DNA of 44,095 nt, from assembly GCA_026388335.1 (NCBI GenBank), contig JAPLJZ010000226.1:1-44095 (forward strand), in the 5' to 3' direction. Within the stretch, counting starts at the first letter, position 1, and the number at the start of each line of letters is the position of its first letter. Shown here in pieces: positions 17,396 to 25,448 of the stretch. The stretch comes from Deltaproteobacteria bacterium. GTDB lineage: Bacteria; Desulfobacterota; Syntrophia; Syntrophales; UBA8958. The notes beneath the pieces are model-generated. The model saw only the letters and a list, made by a program, of their open reading frames with translations. It had not been told where the DNA came from and ran no database searches. The position numbers and the translations under genes are program-made.

Positions 17396-18621
17396 AGTGC
17401 CGCCACTGCAGATCAAAACTAAATTTGACGGTACTGGATCTTGGCAGTGCGCCACCCTCTAACGCTTATTTGACTGAGGAAACGCTGCATAAACCAGAAA
17501 CATGGTATCCTCTACGAGTGTCTGTGTGCACGGAATGCTGGTTGGCACAGACTGCGGATTTCACAGGGCGCGAAGAACTTTTCACTGGCGAGTATGCCTA
17601 CTTTAGCTCCTATTCCTCCACCTGGCTGGCCCATGCGCAGGCATACGTGGCAGACATGGTCGAACGTTTATCTCTTGATACATCCAGCCTGGTTGTGGAA
17701 ATCGCATCCAATGACGGCTATTTATTGCAATACGTCAAGGATTATGGCATCCCATGTTTCGGTGTCGAGCCCACAGCAAGCACGGCAACCGCAGCCAGAC
17801 TCAAGGGCATCAAGATCATTGAGCGCTTTTTTGGGAAGGATCTTTCCAGAGAACTGGCCAACGAAGGCCACCGGGCCGATCTCATTACGGCCAATAATGT
17901 CCTGGCACATGTACCTGACATCAATGACTTTCTGTCTGGATTTGCCATCCTGCTCAAGCCTAATGGCGTGGCCACATTTGAATTTCCTCATCTTTTGCGA
18001 ATGGTGGCCGAGAATCAGTTTGATACCATTTATCATGAGCACTATTCGTACTTTTCGTTTACCACCGCGAAACGCATCTTTTCAAAAAATGGACTCGTTG
18101 TGTTCGACGTTCAGGAATTGCCAACCCACGGTGGAAGCTTAAGGGTATTCACACGCAGAGCGGACACTGACAAGAACGGCTGGATATCACCTTCAGTGGC
18201 AGAACTCTTACTGCGGGAAGAACACATCGGTATGCAAACCCCAGTTTTTTATGCGGACATTCAATCACGGGCCGACCGGGCCAAGAACGATCTGATGGCC
18301 TTTCTCCTCGAGGCGAAGAAGTCCGGCAAAAAGGTGGCCGGCTACGGAGCCGCGGCCAAAGGCAACACCTTGCTCAACTTTGCCGGGGCAAGACCCGATC
18401 TGATCGAGTATGTGGTTGACCGCAACACCGCCAAGCGAGATAAATACATGCCCGGCAGCCGGATACCCATTGTGGCAGAAGTTCGGATTCGAGAGCAGAG
18501 ACCTGACTATGTGCTAATCCTACCCTGGAATATTAAAGAGGAAGTGATGGCGCAACTGGCCTATGTTCGGGAATGGGGCGGAAAATTTGTTTGGGCCGTT
18601 CCTGAACTGGTCGCTTACTAA
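17392..18621 (+). CDS. NDP-4-ketosugar C-methyltransferase (TylC3/NovU type)
   Basis: This 409-residue SAM-dependent methyltransferase has the three-part architecture of sugar C-3 methyltransferases. It has an N-terminal zinc site (CRHC at 3-6, CTEC at 46-49), a SAM domain (VVEIASNDGY at 101-110) and a C-terminal Rossmann-like domain with GYGAAAKGNT. The segment IYHEHYSYF (213-221) holds Tyr214, Glu216 and His217, matching the catalytic Tyr-x-Glu-His of TylC3. It starts with GTG overlapping the previous stop (GTGA). With RfbF, RfbG and the epimerase it should yield a CDP-3-C-methyl-4-keto-6-deoxyhexose; stereochemistry and final product are unknown, and no 4-ketoreductase is present in the window. 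Confidence 0.88.
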   Translation: MKCRHCRSKLNLTVLDLGSAPPSNAYLTEETLHKPETWYPLRVSVCTECWLAQTADFTGREELFTGEYAYFSSYSSTWLAHAQAYVADMVERLSLDTSSLVVEIASNDGYLLQYVKDYGIPCFGVEPTASTATAARLKGIKIIERFFGKDLSRELANEGHRADLITANNVLAHVPDINDFLSGFAILLKPNGVATFEFPHLLRMVAENQFDTIYHEHYSYFSFTTAKRIFSKNGLVVFDVQELPTHGGSLRVFTRRADTDKNGWISPSVAELLLREEHIGMQTPVFYADIQSRADRAKNDLMAFLLEAKKSGKKVAGYGAAAKGNTLLNFAGARPDLIEYVVDRNTAKRDKYMPGSRIPIVAEVRIREQRPDYVLILPWNIKEEVMAQLAYVREWGGKFVWAVPELVAY

Positions 18622-18660
18622 AGAATTAGATGAAGCTTTTACAAAAAGTAGAAAGGAACG

Positions 18661-19818
18661 ATGATCTTGTCGAAAATGGAATCACTAATCCCCGTATACA
18701 AACCATTGATCAATGAACATACATTCAAGGCCGCCCACGACGCTCTGGAAAACGGTTGGTTGGGCATGGGTTCCTTTGTGGGTGGATTTGAAGATGCCTT
18801 CTCTCGTTTCATGAACTGTGAGGGCAGACGCTGCGTCGCCGTGGCCACAGGCACCGCAGCCCTGCACTTGGCCATGCTCCTGGCCGGGGTTGGACCCGGC
18901 GACGAGGTCATCACCCCCTCGCTGAACAACATAGGCGACTTTCAGGCCATCAAGGCTGTCGGTGCGGAACCTGTCTTCTGTGACATCCTGGAAGAGAACC
19001 TAGGTATCGATTGCACTTCGGCCGAATCCATGGTCTCCGAAAAGACAAGGGCCATCATCGGCCTTCACTACGACGGCATCCCCTGCGACATGGACGGTGT
19101 ATTTCGATTGGCAGAAAAGCACAACTTGCGGGTCATTGAGGACGACTGTCACGCCATTGGCAGTTACATTAACGGCAAGCACGCTGGCAACTATGGCGAT
19201 ATTGCCTGTTTCAGCTTCGACGCGGTCAAGACCATCACCTGCATCGACGGTGGCATGATTATTGTGAACACCGAAGAAGAAGTCAACAAGTTGCATCAGT
19301 ACCGGCTCATCGGCATGTCCCAATCACACAAGAAACTATATTCAAACAGTCGGTCTTGGCACTACGACGTCTTCGACGTCGGCTTCCGCTATCATCTAGC
19401 AAACCTGCACGCGGCTATCGGCCTCTCCCAATTAGAACAGATCGAGGTCATACTCGCTAACCGGCGGCAGTATTGCTGCTACTATTCAGAACATCTGCGT
19501 GACGTTGAGGGTCTCACCATTCCTATGTCGGACTTCGCAAACGTAGGCCCCTTCATGTACTATGTCCGGGTGCACAACAACCTCAGGCAGGAATGCATCC
19601 AATATCTACTGGAACGCGGCGTGGAAACGGGCATCCACTGGCGTCCTGGACACCAGTTCTCCTTCTTCCAAAATAACAGGCGCGCGGCGCTGCCCGTGAC
19701 CGAAATGATTGGTGAAGAACTTTTGTCCTTACCCATGCACAGCATTATGCCCGACGAGACATTGGATCGGGTTGTGACATGCCTGAAAAGCTTCTTCGCC
19801 TCCCGGAGGGCAGCCTGA
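18661..19818 (+). CDS. DegT/DnrJ/EryC1/StrS-family PLP aminotransferase
   Basis: This 385-residue, fold type I PLP enzyme is of the sugar aminotransferase family. It has the GTAALHLAM segment, the acidic cofactor residue in VIEDDCHAIG (Asp161/162) and the Schiff-base Lys190 in CFSFDAVKTITCIDGGM. The usual His-Ala-x-Lys is replaced by Asp-Ala-Val-Lys. AAAGGA precedes the ATG. The likely reaction is transamination of an NDP-ketosugar; in this context it could act at C4 of the branched CDP sugar, giving an amino sugar. That is inference, and a separate pathway cannot be excluded. It shares a TGATG junction with the radical SAM gene. Confidence 0.88.
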   Translation: MILSKMESLIPVYKPLINEHTFKAAHDALENGWLGMGSFVGGFEDAFSRFMNCEGRRCVAVATGTAALHLAMLLAGVGPGDEVITPSLNNIGDFQAIKAVGAEPVFCDILEENLGIDCTSAESMVSEKTRAIIGLHYDGIPCDMDGVFRLAEKHNLRVIEDDCHAIGSYINGKHAGNYGDIACFSFDAVKTITCIDGGMIIVNTEEEVNKLHQYRLIGMSQSHKKLYSNSRSWHYDVFDVGFRYHLANLHAAIGLSQLEQIEVILANRRQYCCYYSEHLRDVEGLTIPMSDFANVGPFMYYVRVHNNLRQECIQYLLERGVETGIHWRPGHQFSFFQNNRRAALPVTEMIGEELLSLPMHSIMPDETLDRVVTCLKSFFASRRAA

Positions 19819-21308
19819 TGCGCGTTCTGCTCGTTTATCCTAATGTCAGAGGCCTGAACATGCTGCCGCCGGCAGTAGCCTCCTTTTCAGCACTGCTGAA
19901 AGACAACGGCCATGACACGCTACTATTCGACACGACCTACTATAACCCCCAAGACGATGACCTCATAGACGGAGAAAGCTATAAGGAGCAACAACTGCAC
20001 GTGCCGCTGTATAAAAAGCCAACGGATGATATCAGCCTCCAGACCACGGATGTTTATGAAGATTTCCTATCCAAGGTGGAAGCCTTCGATCCCCAACTAA
20101 TCGCCTTGTCCTGCACAGAAGACTTGTTCCCTTTCGCCATCCGCCTGCTCAGGCATATCAGGACCAAAACCACGGCTAAGATTCTTGTGGGTGGCCTGTT
20201 CCCAACTTTTGCACCGGAGAAGGCTATCGCCTACGACTGCATCGACATGATTTGCGTGGGTGAGGGTGAAGTGGCACTGGTTGAAATCTGCAACAAGATG
20301 AGTAGTGGTCAGTCATATACACATGTTACCGGGCTATGGATCAAGGAGAGCGGGCAACTTTTTCGCAATGAGATAGGTTTGCCATTCGACATTGACTCCG
20401 GTCCTTTGCTGGATCTTGACATTTTTGAGGAACGACGTTTCTATCGACCCTTCGCCGGCAAAATTTACAAAACCTTTCCCGTTGAGACCTATCGGGGCTG
20501 TCCCTATCGATGCTCCTATTGCAACTCGCCGATGCAGCGGAATCTTTATCTCCAGAGCGGCAAGAGCTTTTTGCGCATTAAGAGCATTGATCGTGTCTTC
20601 GACGAAATGCGTTACTTCAAGGATAATTATCAAGCCGAATACCTCTACTTCTGGGCCGATACCTTCTTAGCCTCTCCTAAGAGCTATCTTGCCGAATTTC
20701 GAGATCGTTATATCAGCGAGATCAACCTTCCCTTCTGGATACAGACTCGAGCTGAGACTATATCGCATGAGAACATGCAACTGTTGAAGAGTATGGGTGT
20801 GCACCGCATTGGCCTCGGGCTGGAGCACGGTAACGAAAAATTCCGGAAAGAAGTGTTAAAACGCAACCTCTCCAATGCCCATACAATAGAACGGTTGAAC
20901 TTGATAAATGAATATAATGTTCCATTCTCGGTGAACAATATAATCGGCTTTCCGGACGAGACACGCGAACTGGCATTCGACACTATCCTTTTGAACCGCG
21001 ACATTCCCGCCGACACCCGCAACATGTATACCTTTACACCGTTCCACGGAACCGAATTGCGCACAATCTCCGAGAGGCGAGGCTACATCTCCCCTGATAT
21101 AATCGCCTCCTCCCTGGCCAAGCCCACTGTCTTGAACATGCCTGAGTTTCCGGCACACGAGATCGAGGGCATCAAGCGCTGCTTCGTGCCCTACGTGCTT
21201 CTGGAAAAGGATCGTTGGCCCGAAATCCGCCCAGCCGAAAACCTGACCCCCGAAGGCGATGCCACATGGCAGCAGCTAATGCATGAATGCAAGGAACGCT
21301 TTTTCTAA
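19818..21308 (+). CDS. Radical SAM protein with N-terminal B12-binding-like domain
   Basis: This 496-residue protein starts at ATG 19818, overlapping the previous stop (TGATG) with GGAGG 8 bases upstream. Residues 1-160 look like a cobalamin-binding-type Rossmann fold (VLLVYPN; PQLIALSCTEDLF; ILVGGLFPTFAPE; ICVGEGE), but the DxHxxG cobalamin-ligand motif is absent. The radical SAM cluster motif is GCPYRCSYC with Cys228, Cys232 and Cys235, followed by a TIM-barrel-like segment (IGLGLEHGNEKFRKEVLKR). Members of this class methylate, epimerise or rearrange diverse substrates; the substrate here is unknown. Sugar modification is inferred only from its neighbours. Confidence 0.87.
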   Translation: MRVLLVYPNVRGLNMLPPAVASFSALLKDNGHDTLLFDTTYYNPQDDDLIDGESYKEQQLHVPLYKKPTDDISLQTTDVYEDFLSKVEAFDPQLIALSCTEDLFPFAIRLLRHIRTKTTAKILVGGLFPTFAPEKAIAYDCIDMICVGEGEVALVEICNKMSSGQSYTHVTGLWIKESGQLFRNEIGLPFDIDSGPLLDLDIFEERRFYRPFAGKIYKTFPVETYRGCPYRCSYCNSPMQRNLYLQSGKSFLRIKSIDRVFDEMRYFKDNYQAEYLYFWADTFLASPKSYLAEFRDRYISEINLPFWIQTRAETISHENMQLLKSMGVHRIGLGLEHGNEKFRKEVLKRNLSNAHTIERLNLINEYNVPFSVNNIIGFPDETRELAFDTILLNRDIPADTRNMYTFTPFHGTELRTISERRGYISPDIIASSLAKPTVLNMPEFPAHEIEGIKRCFVPYVLLEKDRWPEIRPAENLTPEGDATWQQLMHECKERFF

Positions 21309-21326
21309 CCCACAAGGATGCGCCTC

Positions 21327-22085
21327 ATGATCATCATCGACAACGAAACTGTGATCCTACAAGAGCAAGGCTCTGAGGTCCGCTACCAAATCGGCACTCC
21401 CGAAGCATTCCAGGTCCTGTCCGAACTTTGGCTACGCTCGGGTTGGGACACTAAGTACGTCTACAGCTTTTCCTGGCTGGGAAGGCCTATCATTCAATTG
21501 CCCGAGGATATGGTTCGCATCCAGGAAGTGGTCTTCGACATAAAACCGGACTTCATCGTAGAAACCGGCATCGCCCACGGCGGATCCCTTGTCTTCTACG
21601 CCACTCTTTGCAAGGCCATGGAACATGGCCACGTCATTGGCGTAGACATTGAGATCCGACCCCACAACAAAAAGGCAATCAACGAACACTTCCTTAAACC
21701 CTATATCACAACCATTGAAGGCGACTCCACCTCCCAAGAGACATTCGATGCTGTGCGCAGGCTCATTCCAGCAGGCTCCACCGTGGTCGTGATGCTCGAC
21801 TCCAACCACACCAAGGAGCACGTCCTCAAGGAACTGAGACTCTACTCCGGGCTTGTTTCTATAGGCTCCTACATCGTGGTCATGGATGGTATCATGTCTA
21901 AGGTAGTGGGCGCGCCTCGCAGCAGCCCCGACTGGGCCTGGGACAACCCCATGGCGGCATCTAAGGTGTTCGTCGCGATCAACCCGAACTTCGAGATTGT
22001 CGAGCCCGAGTTCCTGTTCAACGAGGGGCAAATTACCGATAGGGTTACATACTGGCCCGGTGCTTACTTGAAAAGGGTTTCGTGA
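21327..22085 (+). CDS. CmcI/rhamnosyl O-methyltransferase-family protein
   Basis: This 252-residue protein is of the cephalosporin hydroxylase (CmcI) family, whose members are mostly SAM-dependent O-methyltransferases of sugars. It shows the SAM-site strand DFIVETGIAHGGSLVFYA, then GVDIEIR, EGDSTS and the VMLDSNHTKEHVL motif. I chose ATG 21327 over ATG 21318 because the only ribosome binding site (AAGGA, 21314-21318) touches the earlier codon but is spaced 8 bases from the later one. It probably methylates a glycan hydroxyl made by this island; substrate unknown. Confidence 0.83.
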   Translation: MIIIDNETVILQEQGSEVRYQIGTPEAFQVLSELWLRSGWDTKYVYSFSWLGRPIIQLPEDMVRIQEVVFDIKPDFIVETGIAHGGSLVFYATLCKAMEHGHVIGVDIEIRPHNKKAINEHFLKPYITTIEGDSTSQETFDAVRRLIPAGSTVVVMLDSNHTKEHVLKELRLYSGLVSIGSYIVVMDGIMSKVVGAPRSSPDWAWDNPMAASKVFVAINPNFEIVEPEFLFNEGQITDRVTYWPGAYLKRVS

Positions 22086-22109
22086 ATATCGTAAGGATGG
22101 AGTGAAACC

Positions 22110-23747
22110 TTGAAAAGAAAAAGTTTGTTAAAAAAAAATGTGAAGCCCACAATATCCCTGTGCATGATCGTGAAAAATGAAGAAGCCTGCCTCGACCGCT
22201 GTCTGAAAAGTGTTTGCAATTATGTCGATGAGATCATTATCGTCGATACGGGTTCAACGGATAACACCATAGACATAGCCGAAAGTTACGGCGCCCGAAT
22301 CTATCATCACCCCTGGGAGAATGACTTCAGCAAACACCGTAATCAGTCACTTTCCTATGCCACGGGCGACTGGATATTTCAGTTGGACGCCGATGAGGAG
22401 CTTTTTCAGGAAGACGGGTCGATACTGAGGGATGTCGTCCGGGACGGGAAGGCCGATTTTTTTCATTGTCGTTTTTACGACATGAAAAAGGACGGTTCTG
22501 TCCACGGCGTCTTCTATTTAATCCGGCTGTTCCGAAATCACATGGGGATGGGTTATGTTCGGAAAGTCCATAATCAGCTCCGTACGCAAGGACGGGAGGC
22601 CTATAGTAAAATCAGGATCCGGCACTACGGATATGATCTGTCGGCAGACCAAATGGAGGCAAAGCATGTCAGGACGACAACGCTTTTGAAGGAGACCCTT
22701 GCGAGCGATCCGGAGGATGTTTACAGTGTATATCAATTATCTGCGTCTTATTCCATGCACCGCGAGGTTGACAAGGCCATCAAGTACGGAGAAATGGCCC
22801 TGGACATAATGCGCCGCAAACAGCTTAAAAATGGATATTTCATGACGGTATTCTATTCAGTAGCACAGGGGTACCAATCTATGGGCAAAGTGGATGATGC
22901 GGAACGTATATGCCTGGAAGCCCTCGATTTATTTCCCATGGATATGGACATGTGTCATCTCCTCGCCGCCATTTATTTCCGTAAACAAAAAAAGGATCTA
23001 TGCAATGCCATGTCGGAGCGCTATCTCAATATCTATGATTCTTTTGAGAAGAATCCCCTGCTCTTCGGGAATTATTACTGTCATAGTTATGCTAAAAGAA
23101 ACGAGATATACTTCGGTTTGGCATTAATCCACTTTCTGGAAAATGATTTTGAATCCGCAGACGCCTTTTTTATTAAGTCTTTTGAAGATGCAGGCAATAG
23201 CCTCCAAAAGGCCGAGAACATCTGCCGCTTCTATTTCGAACAACGAATGGAGGACAATGCGTTGCGATGGCTGAAGATTGCCTATCAAGCAGGTCTTGAC
23301 TCCGATAAAGTCCCGTCTATACTTGATGAACATAAGGTTCTATATATGAATATCGGTAAAGATTTCCTGAAGCAGGACGATCTGAAAACTGCCGCCGATT
23401 GTCTGCAAAAAGCCGTCGATGAGGGACTTACTGCCGAAGAACAACTTGAAAAGAGGCTTTTACAGGTCAGCCTATGCTGGCGGATGGAAGCCACGGATGA
23501 ATTGATTCGATCTATAGAATCGCTCATGCAGATTATGGGGTTGAATACCAAGCGCAACATCTCGACATTTGATGACTTGGGGCAGATTCTCTATGATGTT
23601 GCCGAATTATTTTGTATTAGCCGTCACTGGCCTTTCGCTGAACTGGCCCTCCAGATTGCTCTGCAGATCGCCCCTACCCTATTCTTACCTGCCAAGTTCG
23701 ACAGCCTGCTGCAAGGCGTCGAACAGAAAAGAACTTCATCATCGTAA
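22110..23747 (+). CDS. GT2-family glycosyltransferase with TPR tail (paralogue of the gene at 10617)
   Basis: This 545-residue protein has a GT-A domain (about 14-210) with ISLCMIVKNEE, DEIIIVDTGSTD, YHHPWENDFSKHRNQS and DAD at 93-95. Helical repeats follow, including two recognisable TPR-like segments near 255-290 and 325-380. TTG at 22110 is supported by GGAG at about 9 bases and by the matching TTG start of its paralogue. The N-terminal domains of the two align without gaps over the first 80 residues of the fold. It is the last gene of the island and the one nearest flagellin, so it is the best candidate for the enzyme acting on FliC. Confidence 0.88.
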   Translation: MKRKSLLKKNVKPTISLCMIVKNEEACLDRCLKSVCNYVDEIIIVDTGSTDNTIDIAESYGARIYHHPWENDFSKHRNQSLSYATGDWIFQLDADEELFQEDGSILRDVVRDGKADFFHCRFYDMKKDGSVHGVFYLIRLFRNHMGMGYVRKVHNQLRTQGREAYSKIRIRHYGYDLSADQMEAKHVRTTTLLKETLASDPEDVYSVYQLSASYSMHREVDKAIKYGEMALDIMRRKQLKNGYFMTVFYSVAQGYQSMGKVDDAERICLEALDLFPMDMDMCHLLAAIYFRKQKKDLCNAMSERYLNIYDSFEKNPLLFGNYYCHSYAKRNEIYFGLALIHFLENDFESADAFFIKSFEDAGNSLQKAENICRFYFEQRMEDNALRWLKIAYQAGLDSDKVPSILDEHKVLYMNIGKDFLKQDDLKTAADCLQKAVDEGLTAEEQLEKRLLQVSLCWRMEATDELIRSIESLMQIMGLNTKRNISTFDDLGQILYDVAELFCISRHWPFAELALQIALQIAPTLFLPAKFDSLLQGVEQKRTSSS

Positions 23748-23843
23748 AGTCGGGCACGCCGTTAAACCATCGTCCACGATTATTGCTATTTTTATTTCCA
23801 AAGGCAACGCCACAAATCTTTCATAAAATAAATTCCTGAACAT

Positions 23844-23871
23844 TAAAGTTACAACCTCCCCCTGCCGATAG
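23844..23871 (+). promoter_or_regulatory. Sigma-28 promoter of fliC
   Basis: TAAAGTTA, 12 bases, GCCGATAG. The match to TAAAGTTT-N11-GCCGATAA is 7/8 and 7/8 with one extra spacer base. The same 12-base spacer occurs at the flgM and flaG sites in this window. Transcription from here would give a leader of roughly 270 bases. Confidence 0.75.
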
Positions 23872-23966
23872 TATGAGTAAATTTGAAATGGGAAAATTTT
23901 TCCCGCTTTCTAAAAATAAATGTTCGAAAAAGTTGTATACAGTTATTATTAATAAGTATTTATTTT

Positions 23967-23982
23967 TGGCATGACACTCGCA
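23967..23982 (+). promoter_or_regulatory. Sigma-54 promoter of fliC
   Basis: TGGCAT-GACAC-TCGCA, with GG and GC separated by the required 10 bases and one mismatch in the -12 box (TCGC for TTGC). A start about 12 bases downstream gives a leader of roughly 155 bases containing the CsrA-type sites. Confidence 0.7.
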
Positions 23983-24091
23983 ATGATAAAGCACAAACGA
24001 TGAAGGGAGGAGGTGAAGGGAGTTGCGGCAAGGGTGACCGGGAACAAAGTAAGATGGAATCCGGTCTAACAATGTTAATTAGATAAAATGC

Positions 24092-24141
24092 TCCGGCAAG
24101 GATGCCGGAATAATTCCGCAAGGAAAACAAAATCAAGGAGG
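24092..24141 (+). promoter_or_regulatory. CsrA-type binding sites in the fliC leader
   Basis: Three AAGGA motifs occur in the leader. The first (24098-24102) sits across the loop of a perfect 7-bp hairpin, TCCGGCA-AGGA-TGCCGGA. The second (24120-24124) lies at a smaller TTCC-GCAA-GGAA hairpin. The third (24135-24139) is part of the Shine-Dalgarno AAGGAGG. CsrA binds AnGGA in hairpin loops, and pairs of such sites including the Shine-Dalgarno are known on the Bacillus subtilis hag mRNA. csrA and fliW lie 6 kb away. Confidence 0.65.
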
Positions 24142-24150
24142 ATAAAAATC

Positions 24151-25284
24151 ATGGGATTCAGAATTCAAAACAACATCGCGGCAATGAATGCACAGAGAAA
24201 CTTGGGCATTTCCGACAGTGGTATGGCTAAGTCACTGGAAAAACTATCTTCAGGCTATCGGATCAACTCCGCAAAGGACGACGCCGCCGGTCTGGCTATT
24301 TCTCAGGGTTTCCGGGCTGATATCGCCAGTGTCAAGGTTGCTCAGAGGAATATTTCTGAGGCAAACGCGCTCCTGCAGACGGCGGAAGGCGCCATGAGCA
24401 GCGTCGGCGACATCCTCACCCGTATGAAGGAACTGGCCACTCAGGCCGCATCGGCTAATGTCGGTACGGACGTTACTAAGCTGAGTACAGAGTATAACTC
24501 CCTCGTGAATGAAATCAACCGCATTGCCGACTCGACTAAATACGCGGGGACATCTCTCGTAAATGGCGCCTTCGGGACAACCGCCAATACGACCACCAGT
24601 TTTGATGCAGTCGCCAACGTTTATAGCGTGGACGTCTCCCAGGCTCCCTCGACCACCGGCGGCGCCTATACGGTCAGCTACAGTGCGGCTGCCGATGCTT
24701 TGACAATCAGCAGAGGGAGCGTCTCAGAGACGCAGACATTAGTCTCTGGCGAGGGCGTGGTGAGCTTCTCCAGCTTTAATATCACTTTCAAGACCACGGC
24801 CGCCTTTGATGAAGACACTGGCGGTGCAGCACTTGCGGCGGCGGGTCTGACAGTTACGGCCGGTACGGGAACGGCGAAGAATTTCCAGGTCGGTTATGAG
24901 GAAGACTCCAATTCCCAACTGGCAATCAGCCTGGGAGATCTCAACACGGCTGCACTTAAAGACAGTGGGTCGGGTGTCGCGTTGAATGACATCAGCACCT
25001 CTACCGGCGCTTTGGCAAAAATGAGTGATATCGACGATGTTATCGATAAGCTCGCCAGTATTCGCGGCGACATCGGCGCCTACCAGAATCGCCTTGGTTA
25101 TGCGGCAGGCAATCTGGCCTCCACGCTTGAGAACTTCACGGCGGCCGAATCGGTCATTCGCGATGTCGATATGGCTTCGGAAATGACAAACTTCACCAAG
25201 AATCAGATTCTTGTCCAGGCTGGCACCTCCATGCTGGCGCAAGCCAATATGTCTTCACAGGGTGTCCTCGCGTTGTTCAAGTAA
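24151..25284 (+). CDS. fliC: Flagellin
   Basis: Filament subunit of 377 residues. The start is ATG 24151 (MGFRIQNNIAAMNAQRNL), with AAGGAGG at 9 bases; the open frame extends upstream but that part is leader RNA. The N-terminal D0/D1 region (about 1-140) has LEKLSSGYRINSAKDDAAGLA and the C-terminal D1/D0 region (about 290-377) has the DVDMASEM and LAQANMSSQGVLALFK signatures. The central 150-290 stretch is Ser/Thr/Ala/Gly-rich and variable, offering many potential O-glycosylation sites. Control appears threefold: sigma-28, sigma-54 and CsrA/FliW. A strong terminator follows. Confidence 0.97.
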   Translation: MGFRIQNNIAAMNAQRNLGISDSGMAKSLEKLSSGYRINSAKDDAAGLAISQGFRADIASVKVAQRNISEANALLQTAEGAMSSVGDILTRMKELATQAASANVGTDVTKLSTEYNSLVNEINRIADSTKYAGTSLVNGAFGTTANTTTSFDAVANVYSVDVSQAPSTTGGAYTVSYSAAADALTISRGSVSETQTLVSGEGVVSFSSFNITFKTTAAFDEDTGGAALAAAGLTVTAGTGTAKNFQVGYEEDSNSQLAISLGDLNTAALKDSGSGVALNDISTSTGALAKMSDIDDVIDKLASIRGDIGAYQNRLGYAAGNLASTLENFTAAESVIRDVDMASEMTNFTKNQILVQAGTSMLAQANMSSQGVLALFK

Positions 25285-25306
25285 CCAAATCTTAAACCCT
25301 TTCATT

Positions 25307-25343
25307 AAGAACCCCGTATCTTTCGATACGGGGTTCTTTTTTT
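25307..25343 (+). terminator. Rho-independent terminator of fliC
   Basis: A perfect 14-bp stem (AAGAACCCCGTATC with its complement) and a TTTC loop are followed by an uninterrupted T-run. It lies 23 bases after the fliC stop. Its T-run merges into the -24 element of the fliD promoter. Confidence 0.95.
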
Positions 25344-25358
25344 GGCAGAACTCTTGCA
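25343..25358 (+). promoter_or_regulatory. Sigma-54 promoter of fliD
   Basis: TGGCAG-AACTC-TTGCA, a near-perfect sigma-54 site with correct 10-base GG-to-GC spacing. It lies 91 bases before the fliD start and directly abuts the fliC terminator T-run. It should drive fliD-fliS-fliT. Confidence 0.85.
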
Positions 25359-25448
25359 AAGTAATAATAATCTTAAAGTAACGGGAAATAATTGCCGATG
25401 TAGATAGCAAAAGCCACTCATTCGTTACTGGAGCAGAGGAGAAACAAC

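Larger units (their letters stand above)
23748..24150 (+). promoter_or_regulatory. Flagellin upstream region and 5' leader
   Basis: These 403 bases hold no convincing gene. A short frame with an ATG at 23883 lacks family resemblance, and the track of bases upstream of ATG 24151 is leader. In order there is a sigma-28 promoter (23844-23871), an AT-rich palindrome GGGAAAATTTTTCCC near 23888, a sigma-54 promoter (23967-23982), a purine-rich stretch with several GGA motifs (24001-24047) and the CsrA-type leader sites (24092-24141). Confidence 0.8.

Noticed and set aside
23883-24086. 67-codon frame in the fliC leader
   Set aside because: No family resemblance, it overlaps the sigma-54 promoter, and its composition reflects purine-rich leader sequence.
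24088-24150. Longer flagellin frame from ATG 24088
   Set aside because: Flagellin homologues begin at MGFRIQNN; AAGGAGG is spaced for ATG 24151, and the upstream part is structured leader RNA.
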